Of a DNA stretch of 64,000 nt, positions 41,572 through 50,600 are shown piece after piece; the stretch's first letter is position 1; every line of letters starts with the position of its first letter. The DNA is taken from positions 186,001-250,000 of the forward strand of contig JAFLEI010000004.1 of NCBI GenBank assembly GCA_017301975.1. The letters run 5' to 3'. Origin of the DNA: Verrucomicrobiota bacterium. GTDB lineage: Bacteria > Verrucomicrobiota > Verrucomicrobiia > Verrucomicrobiales > Verrucomicrobiaceae. The notes beneath the pieces were generated by a model that ran no database searches, was not told the origin of the DNA, and was given only the letters and a program-made list of their open reading frames with translations. Made by a program: the position numbers and the translations under genes.

Positions 41572-43047
41572 ATGCCTTTGAAATTTCTGCTGCCGGTTTT
41601 TAGCCTCCTCACCGCCATGCTGCACGCCCAGACCAGCGTGCCGCCGCCTGCGCGCGAGCTGCGCGGTTCGTGGATCGCGACCGTGCGCAACATCAACTGG
41701 CCTTCCGAGCCCGGCCTGCCGGTGGCGAAGCAGAAGGCACAGCTCCTTACCCTCATCGATTCCGCCGCCAAGGTCGGACTGAACGCGCTCATCTTCCAGG
41801 TGCGGCCCGCCGGAGATGCGATGTATGAGTCGAAGCTGGAGCCGTGGTCACCGTTTCTCACCGGGAAGATGGGCGTGGCTCCTTCGCCCTTGTGGGACCC
41901 GCTGGAGTTTGCGGTCACAGAAGCGCACAAGCGCGGCATGGAGCTGCATGCGTGGTTCAATCCCTTCCGTGCCCTGGCCGGCGAGAAGCATGCGCCCAGC
42001 GCGGACCACATCCGCCGCAGGCACCCGGAATGGACGATGAAGTATAGCATCGACTGGTGGATGGACCCCGGCGTGCCGGAGGTGCGAAAGCAGGCCGTGG
42101 ACGTGATGCTCGATGTGACCCGCCGCTATGACGTGGATGGCATCCACATCGACGACTACTTCTACCCCTACCCCATCATGGACGCGTCGAAGAAGAACAT
42201 CCCCTTTCCCGATGATGCCTCCTACGCGCGCTACCGCGCCACCGGCGGCACGCTGGAGCTCACCGCCTGGCGGCGGCAGAATGTGGACGAAGTGGTGCGC
42301 ACCACCTACGAGGGGATCAAGGCCATCAAGCGCTACGTGAAATTCGGCATCAGCCCCTTCGGCCTGTGGCGGCCCAATTTCCCCGAAGGCACTGGCGGGG
42401 GGCTTGATCCGTATGAGGACCTCGCAGCGGACTCACTCAAGTGGCTGCAGCAGGGCTGGGTGGATTACTTCACCCCGCAGCTCTACTGGACCATTGACCG
42501 GCCAAAGCTGGGCTTCATCACCTACTACGATTGGTGGCTGGAGCAGAACACCCAGGGCCGCCACATATGGCCCGGCATGAACACCTCCAAAATCGGCGAT
42601 GACCGCAACGCCGGTGAAATCCTGCACCAGATGAGCGCCCTGCGCGAGCGCGGCCTGAAAATGACCCCCGGCCACTTTCACTGGAACTTCGGCGCGTTGC
42701 ACAAGGACATTGGCAAGATAGGCACCTTCGTGAAGCAGCGTGCCTACACCCCGCATGCCATCCCGCCAGCATCGCCATGGCTCAGCCAGACGCCGCTGCC
42801 TGCGCCCATCGTTGGCAAAACCGTGCCAGGTGGCAGGCTGACGGTGGACTGGAAGCACAGCGATCCGCGCTGGATGGCTGCCACCCGCTGGTGGGTGATG
42901 CAGGCCCAGATCGGCGGCAAGTGGCTCACGTGGGAATCCTTTTACAAAGACCAGCTCAGCGCCGACTGGCCGGAGGGCGCCACCGCCGTGGCGATCCGTG
43001 CCGGTGGCTATGGCTGGGAGGTGGGAGAGCCTGGAGTGGCGCGCTGA
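41572..43047 (+). CDS. family 10-type glycosyl hydrolase (GHL10/DUF187)
   Basis: A 491-residue secreted enzyme: signal peptide (about 1-20), then the GHL10 barrel with ELRGSWIATVRNINWPSEPGL, LNALIFQVRPAGDAMYES, ELHAWFNPFRA, the GIHIDDYFYPYP catalytic-type motif and FGISPFGLWRP. The C-terminal ~90 residues form a separate beta domain. The family acts on glycans, perhaps amidated or peptidoglycan-derived sugars. Divergent from the SMP-30-like lipoprotein gene. Confidence 0.88.
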   Translation: MPLKFLLPVFSLLTAMLHAQTSVPPPARELRGSWIATVRNINWPSEPGLPVAKQKAQLLTLIDSAAKVGLNALIFQVRPAGDAMYESKLEPWSPFLTGKMGVAPSPLWDPLEFAVTEAHKRGMELHAWFNPFRALAGEKHAPSADHIRRRHPEWTMKYSIDWWMDPGVPEVRKQAVDVMLDVTRRYDVDGIHIDDYFYPYPIMDASKKNIPFPDDASYARYRATGGTLELTAWRRQNVDEVVRTTYEGIKAIKRYVKFGISPFGLWRPNFPEGTGGGLDPYEDLAADSLKWLQQGWVDYFTPQLYWTIDRPKLGFITYYDWWLEQNTQGRHIWPGMNTSKIGDDRNAGEILHQMSALRERGLKMTPGHFHWNFGALHKDIGKIGTFVKQRAYTPHAIPPASPWLSQTPLPAPIVGKTVPGGRLTVDWKHSDPRWMAATRWWVMQAQIGGKWLTWESFYKDQLSADWPEGATAVAIRAGGYGWEVGEPGVAR

Positions 43048-43167
43048 AGGAACAGGCGCTCTGTGCCACGGCTTCAAGCAAACCGGCAAACATGCTGTTA
43101 CAAGAAAGAAACCTACGATTGAAAGACTAGTGCTCAGTCCTGCATTTCGTTTTTGCAGGCTTATTGT

Positions 43168-43785
43168 ATGGAACTTAAAGCCACAGATCCCGCGTGTCTG
43201 GCACTCCAGGCGATCAATCAAATATCGGCCATGGTCGCGTACTGGGATTCTGAGCAGCGCTGCCGTTTCTCCAATGAAGCGTATCGGGAATGGTTTGGCC
43301 GAAGCCCTGCAGAAATGGTGGGCATGCACATGAAAGAGCTGCTGGGCCCTTTGTATGAAATGAATCTGGGTTACATCGAGGGGGCGCTGCGCGGCGAGTC
43401 TCAGCAGTTTGAGAGGCACATCCCGCTGCCGGAAGGCGGGGCCAGGGACAGCATCGCCACTTACACCCCTGACATGGAGGGCGGGGTGGTACGGGGTTTC
43501 TGGGCCCACGTCGCAGATGTGACGCCGTTGCGCCTGCGTGAGGCGGCTCTGCAGCGCGCCATCTTGGAGAGAGACGAGGCATTGGCCGAAGTGCGCACAC
43601 TGCGGGGGCTGCTGCCTGTCTGTGCCTGCTGCAAAAACATCCGCGATGAGCAGGGCGAGTGGCATGGAATGGAAACCTACGTTTCGGCCCACACCGAGGT
43701 AAACTTCACGCACTCCCTGTGCCCCGCCTGCCTGCCCATTTATTTTCCAGAAGCCGATCCACCTCCCGGGGCGGCTACAAACTAG
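43168..43785 (+). CDS. PAS domain protein with C-terminal cysteine-rich module
   Basis: A 205-residue cytoplasmic protein: one PAS/PAC domain (about 12-128: AMVAYWDSEQRCRFSNEAYREWFG, VGMHMKELLG), a short coiled coil, then LLPVCACCKNIRDEQGEWHGMETYVSAH...SLCPACL. The C-x-C-C...C-x-x-C module recurs at the ends of many two-component proteins, perhaps binding metal or acting as a redox or output element. There is no HisKA or GGDEF domain. A small palindrome (43139-43159) lies just upstream of the ATG. Confidence 0.8.
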   Translation: MELKATDPACLALQAINQISAMVAYWDSEQRCRFSNEAYREWFGRSPAEMVGMHMKELLGPLYEMNLGYIEGALRGESQQFERHIPLPEGGARDSIATYTPDMEGGVVRGFWAHVADVTPLRLREAALQRAILERDEALAEVRTLRGLLPVCACCKNIRDEQGEWHGMETYVSAHTEVNFTHSLCPACLPIYFPEADPPPGAATN

Positions 43786-43843
43786 CCTGCGTTGTGGAGC
43801 CACAACCGGGTTGTCATCCCGCGCACAGGCCGCATGTTCTCTC

Positions 43844-44134
43844 ATGAGACCGAGGATATTTGAACTCCGGGGCCTGCCCGCCATGCTGCTCATAGGCTTG
43901 GTGATCGTGGCAGCAGGGGCCGTGCTGGCGCTGCTGCTGATGGTGGGCGCCGCCGTGGCCGTGGCCGGGCTGGCCCTTTCCGCTGGGGCCGCGCTGTTTT
44001 ACACCCTTCGCCGCAAGCTCTTCTCCGGGACCAGGCGGGACATCTGGCTGAATCCCGCAACGCCTCCGACCACGGCAAACACTTCTCTCGAAGTGCGCCA
44101 GATCGAGGTGGAGGTGCTGCCGCGCAGCAAGTAG
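43844..44134 (+). CDS. small membrane protein of unknown function
   Basis: A 96-residue protein with a Leu/Ala/Val-rich double helix (about 13-56) and a basic tail with RRKLFSGTRRDIWLNP. The membrane part is low complexity. No family is recognised. It converges end-to-end with the serine hydrolase gene, which stops at 44135. A longer start at 43811 adds 11 residues. Confidence 0.5.
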   Translation: MRPRIFELRGLPAMLLIGLVIVAAGAVLALLLMVGAAVAVAGLALSAGAALFYTLRRKLFSGTRRDIWLNPATPPTTANTSLEVRQIEVEVLPRSK

Positions 44135-44998
44135 TCACGCGCAGTATTCCCGGAACAACCCGCCCATCATGCAGCCAAGCTGGTTGCCCGGGGCAAAGTT
44201 GCCGCGTGTGTACAGCACGATCGCATACGGCGTGTTGCGGTAGTAAAAGAACAGGGACTCGTGGTCCCATTCGCCGTAATTGCCCGTCTTCCCGCCGATG
44301 TAGGTGATGCTCGCCGGCATGACCCAGCGCCCAAGTCCATACTGGTCCCGCCGCATCGCCTCCAGCAGCAGCTCGCAGCCGTAGTCCAGGCGGTAGTTCA
44401 CACACCGCTCGTAAAACTCGGCGTAAAAGCGTGGCGACTGCCAGTTGTTGAGGATCTGCACATCCGGCAGGCGATACTTCCGCTCAAAGTACTGCTCATC
44501 TGCAGGCGTGATGCGCGCCATCAGGTAATACCACGATTCATTCCTGCTGAGGTCGCAGGCATAAACGACGTTTTGGAATTCCTCACGCGTCAGATTTCCA
44601 CGGCGTTTTTCCAGCAGCACGGCCGCCACGGCGGGCTTGGGCATCGAGCCGCCAAGGAAGAGCTTGTCTGCCTGAAACGCCGCCAGATACTGGCCCGTGG
44701 CAAGGTTCTTCACCGCGTAGCCGATGCGGGGATCACGCTTGTGCGTGCGGTACACATACTCCATGCCCGCGGTGAACGGCCTGCCATGCGCGCTGTGGGC
44801 GCGGAAGCGCAGACGCGCGCCGGAGGCCAGAAAGCGGTTGCGGTACTCCCATTGCGCACGGCTTTTGCGGGCCGAAGTACCGAGCCCGGAAGTCGAAGAA
44901 GCCGCACAGCCCGCAAACGTCGCAGGCAAGGCCATCAGCCCACGCTGCAGCCAGCTGCGGCGTGTCTCTGGAAGCACTGGGGGAACATCCTCAGACAT
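44135..44998 (-). CDS. secreted serine hydrolase of the beta-lactamase/penicillin-binding fold
   Basis: A 287-residue protein with a twin-arginine-like, lipobox-containing leader (RRSWLQRGLMALPATFAGC). The fold's three motifs are visible: S-x-x-K (Ser118-Met-Pro-Lys121), S-x-N (Ser151-Arg-Asn153) and K-T-G (237-239). It may be a beta-lactamase-like enzyme or a D,D-peptidase; the omega-loop Glu of class A lactamases is not evident, so antibiotic resistance should not be assumed. ATG at 44998 places the signal at the N-terminus. Confidence 0.75.
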   Translation of the reverse strand: MSEDVPPVLPETRRSWLQRGLMALPATFAGCAASSTSGLGTSARKSRAQWEYRNRFLASGARLRFRAHSAHGRPFTAGMEYVYRTHKRDPRIGYAVKNLATGQYLAAFQADKLFLGGSMPKPAVAAVLLEKRRGNLTREEFQNVVYACDLSRNESWYYLMARITPADEQYFERKYRLPDVQILNNWQSPRFYAEFYERCVNYRLDYGCELLLEAMRRDQYGLGRWVMPASITYIGGKTGNYGEWDHESLFFYYRNTPYAIVLYTRGNFAPGNQLGCMMGGLFREYCA

Positions 44999-45060
44999 CC
45001 GCCCAAACTGCCCTCCCTCAAAGCAGATCGCCACCGGGAAAATGTCAGAAGTATGTTAAA

Positions 45061-45091
45061 GAAAAAAGGGGACGCCTCGCGGCGTCCCCTT
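45061..45091 (-). terminator. intrinsic terminator of rpsA
   Basis: An 11-bp perfect stem (45066-45076 with 45081-45091), GC-rich and closed by a 4-base loop, is followed on the - strand by a run of T residues (complement of 45062-45067). It lies 36 bases beyond the rpsA stop. Confidence 0.88.
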
Positions 45092-45126
45092 CGTGGTTGA
45101 TTGGATGTCGAATCTCAGATCGCGGA

Positions 45127-46806
45127 TTACTGGCCGCCTGGACGCCACTCTTCGGTGGCGAACTTGAAGGCCTGCTCCAGGCCGACGAGGTCGGTGCTTG
45201 GGCGCAGCGCTTCGAAGGCCTGGCTTTCCTTCTGGATGTCGGCTTCGCTGTAGTTCATGGCCTTGATGGAAAGGCCGATGCGGCGCTCCACCTTGTCCAC
45301 CTTGATGACGCGTGCTTCCACTTCGTCGCCAACGTTGAGCTTGTCCTTCACCTTCTCGATGCGGTCTTCGCTGATCTGCGAGATGTGCACCAGGCCGTCG
45401 ATGTCGTCTTCGAGTTCCACGAAGGCGCCGAAGGAGGCGATCTTGGCCACGCGGCCCTTCACGACGTCGCCCACCTTGAAGCGGGTGTCGATGATGGACC
45501 ATGGGTCCGTGTCGAGCTGCTTCATGCCCAGGCTGATGCGCTGGTTGGCCTTGTCGATGCCGAGAACCACGGCGTCCACTTCCTGGCCCTTCTTGAGGAG
45601 CTCGGAAGGATGGTTGATCTTGCGGGTCCAGCTCAGGTCGGACACGTGAATCATGCCGTCGATGCCTTCTTCCAGCTCCACAAACGCACCGTAGGCGGTG
45701 AGGTTGCGGACGGCACGCTTCATCACAGTGCCAATCGGGTAACGAGCGTCAATGTCGTCCCAAGGATTGGTGTCGAGCTGACGCACGCCGAGGCTGATCT
45801 TGCGCTCTTCCTTGTTGATGCCAAGGACGGAAGCTTCGATTTCCTGACCCACGGTAAGAACGTCGGAAGGACGGGCGATGCGCTTCGTCCAGGACAGTTC
45901 GGAGACGTGGACGAGGCCTTCGACGCCTTCTTCCACTTCCACAAACGCGCCGTAGGCGACGAGCTTCGTGACCTTGCCGCGCACGCGCTGGCCGACGGGG
46001 TAACGGGCTTCGATGTTTTCCCAAGGGTTGTTCTGAAGCTGCTTGAGGCCGAGGGAGACACGCTCCTTCTCGCGATTGACTTCGAGAATCTGGACTTCGA
46101 TCTTCTGACCGATTCCAAGCATTTCGGAAGGATGGTTGAGGCGGCCCCAGGACATGTCCGTGATGTGGAGCAGTCCGTCCATGCCGTTGAGGTCCACGAA
46201 CGCACCGAAGTCGGTGATGTTCTTGACGATCCCGATGACTTTGTCGCCAGGGGTGACGCCGTCGAGGAACTTCTGGCGCTGTTCGGCGCGCTCTGCCTCG
46301 ATGACTTCGCGGCGGGAAAGAACGATGTTTTTGCGTTCGTCGTTGATCTTGACGATCTTGAATTCGAACACCTTGCCGACGTACTCGTTGAGATCCTTCG
46401 GCGGGATGATGTCGATCTGGCTGCCGGGCAGGAAGGCTTCGACGCCCACGTTGACCATGAGGCCGCCTTTGACGACGCTCTTGATCTTGCCTTTGACGAG
46501 ACCGCCGTCCTTGAAGACGTTGTAGATCTTTTCCCAGTTCTGACGGTGGGCGGCTTTCTCCTTGGAGAGAACGACCATGCCTTCGTCGTTTTCGAGGCGT
46601 TCGAGGAGGACTTCCACCTCATCGCCCACCTGGATGTCTTCATCTTCGAACTCGTTGGAGGGGATGGCTCCTTCGGACTTGTAGCCGATATCGACGAGGA
46701 TGACCTGCGGTTTGATTTCGAGGATCTTGCCTTTGACGATGGATCCTTCGGAAAGCTCGCGGAAAGAACCTGCGATCAGGTCTGCGAGAGTAGCTGTTGC
46801 GCTCAT
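45127..46806 (-). CDS. rpsA: 30S ribosomal protein S1
   Basis: A 559-residue S1 with six S1/OB repeats. The first begins IVKGKILEIKPQVILVDIGYKSEGAIPSNEF. Repeats 3-6 each end in VH-SELSW or LHITDMSWG-type strands (for example GLVHVSELSWTKRI and GMIHVSDLSWTRKI). This fits the size and repeat count of Gram-negative-type S1, which binds mRNA and helps initiate translation. The C-terminus is short. The repeats explain several high-scoring shadow ORFs on the opposite strand. A hairpin-terminated leader (46807-47025) precedes it. Confidence 0.97.
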   Translation of the reverse strand: MSATATLADLIAGSFRELSEGSIVKGKILEIKPQVILVDIGYKSEGAIPSNEFEDEDIQVGDEVEVLLERLENDEGMVVLSKEKAAHRQNWEKIYNVFKDGGLVKGKIKSVVKGGLMVNVGVEAFLPGSQIDIIPPKDLNEYVGKVFEFKIVKINDERKNIVLSRREVIEAERAEQRQKFLDGVTPGDKVIGIVKNITDFGAFVDLNGMDGLLHITDMSWGRLNHPSEMLGIGQKIEVQILEVNREKERVSLGLKQLQNNPWENIEARYPVGQRVRGKVTKLVAYGAFVEVEEGVEGLVHVSELSWTKRIARPSDVLTVGQEIEASVLGINKEERKISLGVRQLDTNPWDDIDARYPIGTVMKRAVRNLTAYGAFVELEEGIDGMIHVSDLSWTRKINHPSELLKKGQEVDAVVLGIDKANQRISLGMKQLDTDPWSIIDTRFKVGDVVKGRVAKIASFGAFVELEDDIDGLVHISQISEDRIEKVKDKLNVGDEVEARVIKVDKVERRIGLSIKAMNYSEADIQKESQAFEALRPSTDLVGLEQAFKFATEEWRPGGQ

Positions 46807-47025
46807 TATCTGTTTTTACGGGTTGCGAGTGTTTAGGGGGGAACCGCTCGCAAACCTCCACTCCTGAGGCGCACGGCGGGCTTTCGTCCCGCAAAGCCAA
46901 AAGGCTTCCGGACAAGAGGGCCGGGATTCTCGGAGAAGTTCCGCGTTTCGCAAGGGGGAAAGTGGGCGCGGGAAAAATGCCGCGCCGTCCCCGCCACCTC
47001 CCCCTTGGAGGCGGCTCCCAGAAAC

Positions 47026-48012
47026 TCAGGGAGCGGCGGGCCTGCGGATCTTGATGGACTGCACCGTGGCTTCCGACCCATAGGCCAGAATGCTGACCGG
47101 CCGGTCGATCTTGGAATAGTCCCCTTGATGCTCAAACCGCTGTTTGCCGTCCACCCAGAGGGTCTGCCGGTCCTTTTCCACACACCAGCGGATCACCGCA
47201 AACTTCTTCTGGGGAAACTCGCCCATCATCGGGGTGTAAATCCTGTCCGCAGGTCCGCCGTCGATCCGCAGCTCGTCGGGCCTTCGTTCCCAGTTGAAAA
47301 TGAGCTGGTCAGCCGCATAGCCGAGGCGGAGGTCGAGCTTGTCGATTTTTGCCACCACCTCGATTTCCACCGGCGGTTTGAAGCTCGCCACGGTGCTGAT
47401 GGAGTCGCCTTTCTTGAGAACGATCGGCAGGTTTTTTGGCTTTGGAGTGACCTTTTTCGTCTGGTCCTGCCAGTCTCCATCGAGCCCCGCTGGTTGCTCC
47501 GCATAATCTTTGGCCAGTTGTCTGGCCTCTAGAGCCGCATCGCCCTTCCCTGCCCGCACCATTCGCACGGCCAGAGCCTCGAGCTGCCGCACCAGTTCCT
47601 TCTGCAGCGGTTCAAGTTTTTTCTGCATGCTGGTTCGCAGGGCCTGCACAGCGTCCAGATATTTTTTCCTCAGCGCAGCTACTTCCCGAAGATTCGGAGG
47701 GAGGGCGGGCAGGTCACTCCCGGTGTTTTCGGCCACCGCCGCTTTCTCCGTTCGCAGGGCCTCCGCCTCTTCCAGCTTTCCCTTCAGCGTGGCGTCCTGC
47801 TGGGCACGGTCTAGCGCCTGGGTGTAGTTTTGGTCCAGCTCCGCCTGGGCTTTGGAGAGCGGTGTTTTCACGACCTCCTTCACTTTGGCTTGATAGGCGA
47901 GCAGCAAATCTGACAGCTCAGGATCGGTCGCCGTCTCCTGGGCGCTCAAACAACAAGTGGCCAACGCGATCGCAGCGGCAGAGCCCCAAAATTTTCGGAA
48001 ACGGAAGTGCAT
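47026..48012 (-). CDS. secreted coiled-coil protein with C-terminal beta-sandwich
   Basis: A 328-residue protein: signal peptide (about 1-24), a long charged coiled coil (about 28-170: LSDLLLAYQAKVKEVVKT...RQLEALAVRMVRAGKGD) and a beta-rich C-terminal part with FKPPVEIEVVAKIDKLDLRLGYAADQL and IDRPVSILAYGSEATVQSIKIRR, resembling lectin-like domains. The same architecture occurs in several verrucomicrobial secreted proteins. Role unknown. Confidence 0.65.
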   Translation of the reverse strand: MHFRFRKFWGSAAAIALATCCLSAQETATDPELSDLLLAYQAKVKEVVKTPLSKAQAELDQNYTQALDRAQQDATLKGKLEEAEALRTEKAAVAENTGSDLPALPPNLREVAALRKKYLDAVQALRTSMQKKLEPLQKELVRQLEALAVRMVRAGKGDAALEARQLAKDYAEQPAGLDGDWQDQTKKVTPKPKNLPIVLKKGDSISTVASFKPPVEIEVVAKIDKLDLRLGYAADQLIFNWERRPDELRIDGGPADRIYTPMMGEFPQKKFAVIRWCVEKDRQTLWVDGKQRFEHQGDYSKIDRPVSILAYGSEATVQSIKIRRPAAP

Positions 48013-48207
48013 AGGAAGAGTGGGACTGGGAACGAAGGGCGTGTAGTTTTCTTATCGGACATTGGCTGATGCCTGATGTAAGCAGGATGGAAGAAAGAGC
48101 CGTTCCGAGTCAAGCCAGCGTGCAAATAAATGGTGCCCTTATGTTCATTAAAGCACCACGGATGCGAGCAAGCCTTGCAACTCACGCCCAGGCACGGGGC
48201 ACCGTGA

Positions 48208-49809
48208 TCAAACACTCCCCTTGGCCGGCATCCGCACCTCAAACACCGTCTCGTCCTCACGCGAACCAGCGAGCCGCAATTCCGCCCCATTCGCACGGGC
48301 CAGCTCCATGGCAATGTTGAGACCCAGGCCAAATCCATCCGTCTGCCGCGTGTGGGCCTTGTCGCCACGGAAGAAGCGCTCAAAGAGCCGCGGCTGATTC
48401 TCCGCCGGAATGGCGGCACCGGTGTTGGTGACGCTGAAAACAATCTGCCCGTCGTGCTGCGCCAGCGTCAGCGCTACTCGGCCCTGCGGCCGGTTGTATT
48501 TGATGGCATTGCTCAGCAGATTTTGAAACACCTGCTGTAGCAGCGCGCGGTCCGCATGCGCGGTGATTCCAGGTTCGATGTGATGTTCCAGCGTCAGCCC
48601 CGCCTGTTCACAGAGGATTTCCCCGTCCTCAATGAGCCGCTCAAGATCCACGCTGAGGTCATAGCTTTCCGGGTGGGTCGGCAGCCGCCCCGCATCCGCT
48701 TGGGAGAGCAGCAGCAGACTTTGCGTGATCTGCTTGAGCCGGGACGCCTCGGCAAACAGCGAGACAAAACGCTCGTGCTCCTCGCTGCCGGGTGCCGCGT
48801 GGCGCACGGCATCATCCAGATCCGCGAGCATGATGGCCAGCGGCGTTTTCAGTTCATGCGATGCATCAGCCGTGAAGCGAACGGCCTGCTGAAAGCTGCC
48901 TTCAAGGCGCTGCATCATGCCGTTGAGCACCTCGATCAGTTGCGCGAACTCGCGGTTGTCGTCCCGTTGCACCGGAATGCGTTCGGCCAGATCACTCGCC
49001 GTCAGACGCTGCGCCGTGCTCACCACGCGTTCCAGCGGTCGCATCGCCTGCTTGGAGGTCCACAGCGCACCCACTCCAGCCAGCAGCAGGCCCAGAGTTC
49101 CCGCTCCCACATACCACCACGCCATGCGGTTGATCTCCGCATAAAAATCCGTGAGCGAGAGGCCGATGAAAATCGTGTACGTCGGGCTGCTGAAAGCCCC
49201 GAAGCGCCAGTCGATGCCTCCAGAGCGTGCCGTGAAGGTGGTCGGCTCGCGCACCATGGGCATTTGCGGTCGGAAGGGCAGCTCACGTTCCTGAGGCGGC
49301 GGAGGCCTGCCAAATCCCGGTGTGCCAAGCAGGTCATCAAATTCATTGTCCCGGCGCGGCGGCGGCGGTTCCCGTCTCCTTCCTCCGGGCGGGCCGGGTC
49401 CTCCGCCGGGCGGCGCGGTTGGCGGTGCACGCCTGATCTCTTCCTGAGTCGGGAAGCAGCTGCGGAAGTACACGTCGAGATCTTTGGGGGCGTTTGGCGT
49501 GGTGAAAAGCGTCTTCCCGCCCGCATGCTCCTTCACCACCAGCACCGCATGGGTCGCATTGTGATCCCCCGAGGTCCCGAAGACGAGATCGGCGATCATC
49601 TTGAATTGCTCATCCGTCGTGTAGGGATCGATGCGATTCCACACCCGCTGCGCAGGGGCGATGATGCGGTCATCCACACTGCGTTCCAGCGTCTGGCTGG
49701 CATACCACCACGCGGCACTGCCAAAGCCCGCCACCAGCGTCCCCGCGACGATCATCGTCTGCAGGGCCAGGCGGGTGCGGAAGCTGCGTATGTTGGCCGG
49801 GGCGCTCAT
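48208..49809 (-). CDS. transmembrane sensor histidine kinase (HAMP-HisKA-HATPase)
   Basis: A 533-residue kinase: TM1 (about 14-36), an extracytoplasmic domain with a strongly proline-rich, low-complexity stretch (about 126-170: PPGGGPGPPGGRRREPPPP), TM2 (about 235-257), HAMP (RPLERVVSTAQRLTASDLAERI), a HisKA with ADASHELKTPLA (His near 318) and a HATPase with NLLSNAIKYN, GAAIPAENQPRLFERF and GFGLGLNIAMEL. It is followed by no response regulator gene, so it appears orphaned. It is divergent from an ECF-like sigma gene. Confidence 0.9.
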   Translation of the reverse strand: MSAPANIRSFRTRLALQTMIVAGTLVAGFGSAAWWYASQTLERSVDDRIIAPAQRVWNRIDPYTTDEQFKMIADLVFGTSGDHNATHAVLVVKEHAGGKTLFTTPNAPKDLDVYFRSCFPTQEEIRRAPPTAPPGGGPGPPGGRRREPPPPRRDNEFDDLLGTPGFGRPPPPQERELPFRPQMPMVREPTTFTARSGGIDWRFGAFSSPTYTIFIGLSLTDFYAEINRMAWWYVGAGTLGLLLAGVGALWTSKQAMRPLERVVSTAQRLTASDLAERIPVQRDDNREFAQLIEVLNGMMQRLEGSFQQAVRFTADASHELKTPLAIMLADLDDAVRHAAPGSEEHERFVSLFAEASRLKQITQSLLLLSQADAGRLPTHPESYDLSVDLERLIEDGEILCEQAGLTLEHHIEPGITAHADRALLQQVFQNLLSNAIKYNRPQGRVALTLAQHDGQIVFSVTNTGAAIPAENQPRLFERFFRGDKAHTRQTDGFGLGLNIAMELARANGAELRLAGSREDETVFEVRMPAKGSV

Positions 49810-49945
49810 GCGAGAGGGAGTAAACTCGGCGGATTCTCATGCGGACTGTGGCGGCACGCACGAAGATAAATGCCAATTAATGTCCGCCCGCAGGCCTGCG
49901 TCATGCGCCGTTGCTCCAATGCATGAGTAACCACCCCTCACCGCC

Positions 49946-50578
49946 ATGCACCTTGGAGAAGACCACGCCCCCAGCCACACCACGGATTCATCCGCCCTCA
50001 ATGCCACCTCAATGCTTTACAGCCGCCACTGGCCCGTGCTCTGCGCCTTTGCCCGGGCGCGTGGCTGCGAGGTCCACGATGCCGAGGACGCCGTGCAGGA
50101 ACTGTTTGCCAAACTCGTGGCCCAGGGCCAGCACGAGCGCGCGGCTTCCATCGTGGATCATGGCGAGCAGGCGGCGTTTCTCTTTGCACGCCTGCGCACT
50201 CACTTGATCAAGCGCTGGCAGCACCGCACCCGTCAGCGCCGTGGCGGCGGCGTGGTCTGCTTCTCTTTGAGTGACGAAAACGGCGCAAACATCGACGTGG
50301 TGGATGCACGCCCTGCCCCGGACAAAGAGATGGACCGCGACTGGGCCAGAGGCGTGATCGAGCGCGCGCTCCATGCCTGCAACCTTGAGCTGCACGCCCA
50401 GGGTCGTGGAGAAGTTTGGGACTCTCTTGAAGAAAACATGGTCAAAGGCTGCCGGGCGGCACGTCCGCAGAGCGGCGCACTGCGCACGGCTTTGCATCGC
50501 GCGAAGCGCCGCCTCCGTACCCTCATCCTTGCCGAATGCCGCGAGGATGAAAACCTCCTGCACGCAGTGCTGGCCTGA
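49946..50578 (+). CDS. ECF-type sigma factor with degenerate region 4
   Basis: A 210-residue protein. Region 2 is recognisable: YSRHWPVLCAFARARGCEVHDAEDAVQELFAKLVAQ, with the YxxxWxxV and DAxDxVQE patterns of ECF sigma factors, then AFLFARLRTHLIKRW. Region 4 keeps a helix (GALRTALHRAKRRLRTLILAE) resembling the promoter-recognition helix, but the first half of the HTH is not evident. It is probably a verrucomicrobial ECF subgroup. It is divergent from the sensor kinase. Confidence 0.75.
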   Translation: MHLGEDHAPSHTTDSSALNATSMLYSRHWPVLCAFARARGCEVHDAEDAVQELFAKLVAQGQHERAASIVDHGEQAAFLFARLRTHLIKRWQHRTRQRRGGGVVCFSLSDENGANIDVVDARPAPDKEMDRDWARGVIERALHACNLELHAQGRGEVWDSLEENMVKGCRAARPQSGALRTALHRAKRRLRTLILAECREDENLLHAVLA

Positions 50579-50600
50579 TGGATCACTCCCTCCGGCCGCT

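Noticed and set aside
44962..46836. A 624-residue + strand open frame over rpsA.
   Set aside because: Its internal repeats are simply the complement of the S1 domains. The - strand rpsA is unmistakable.
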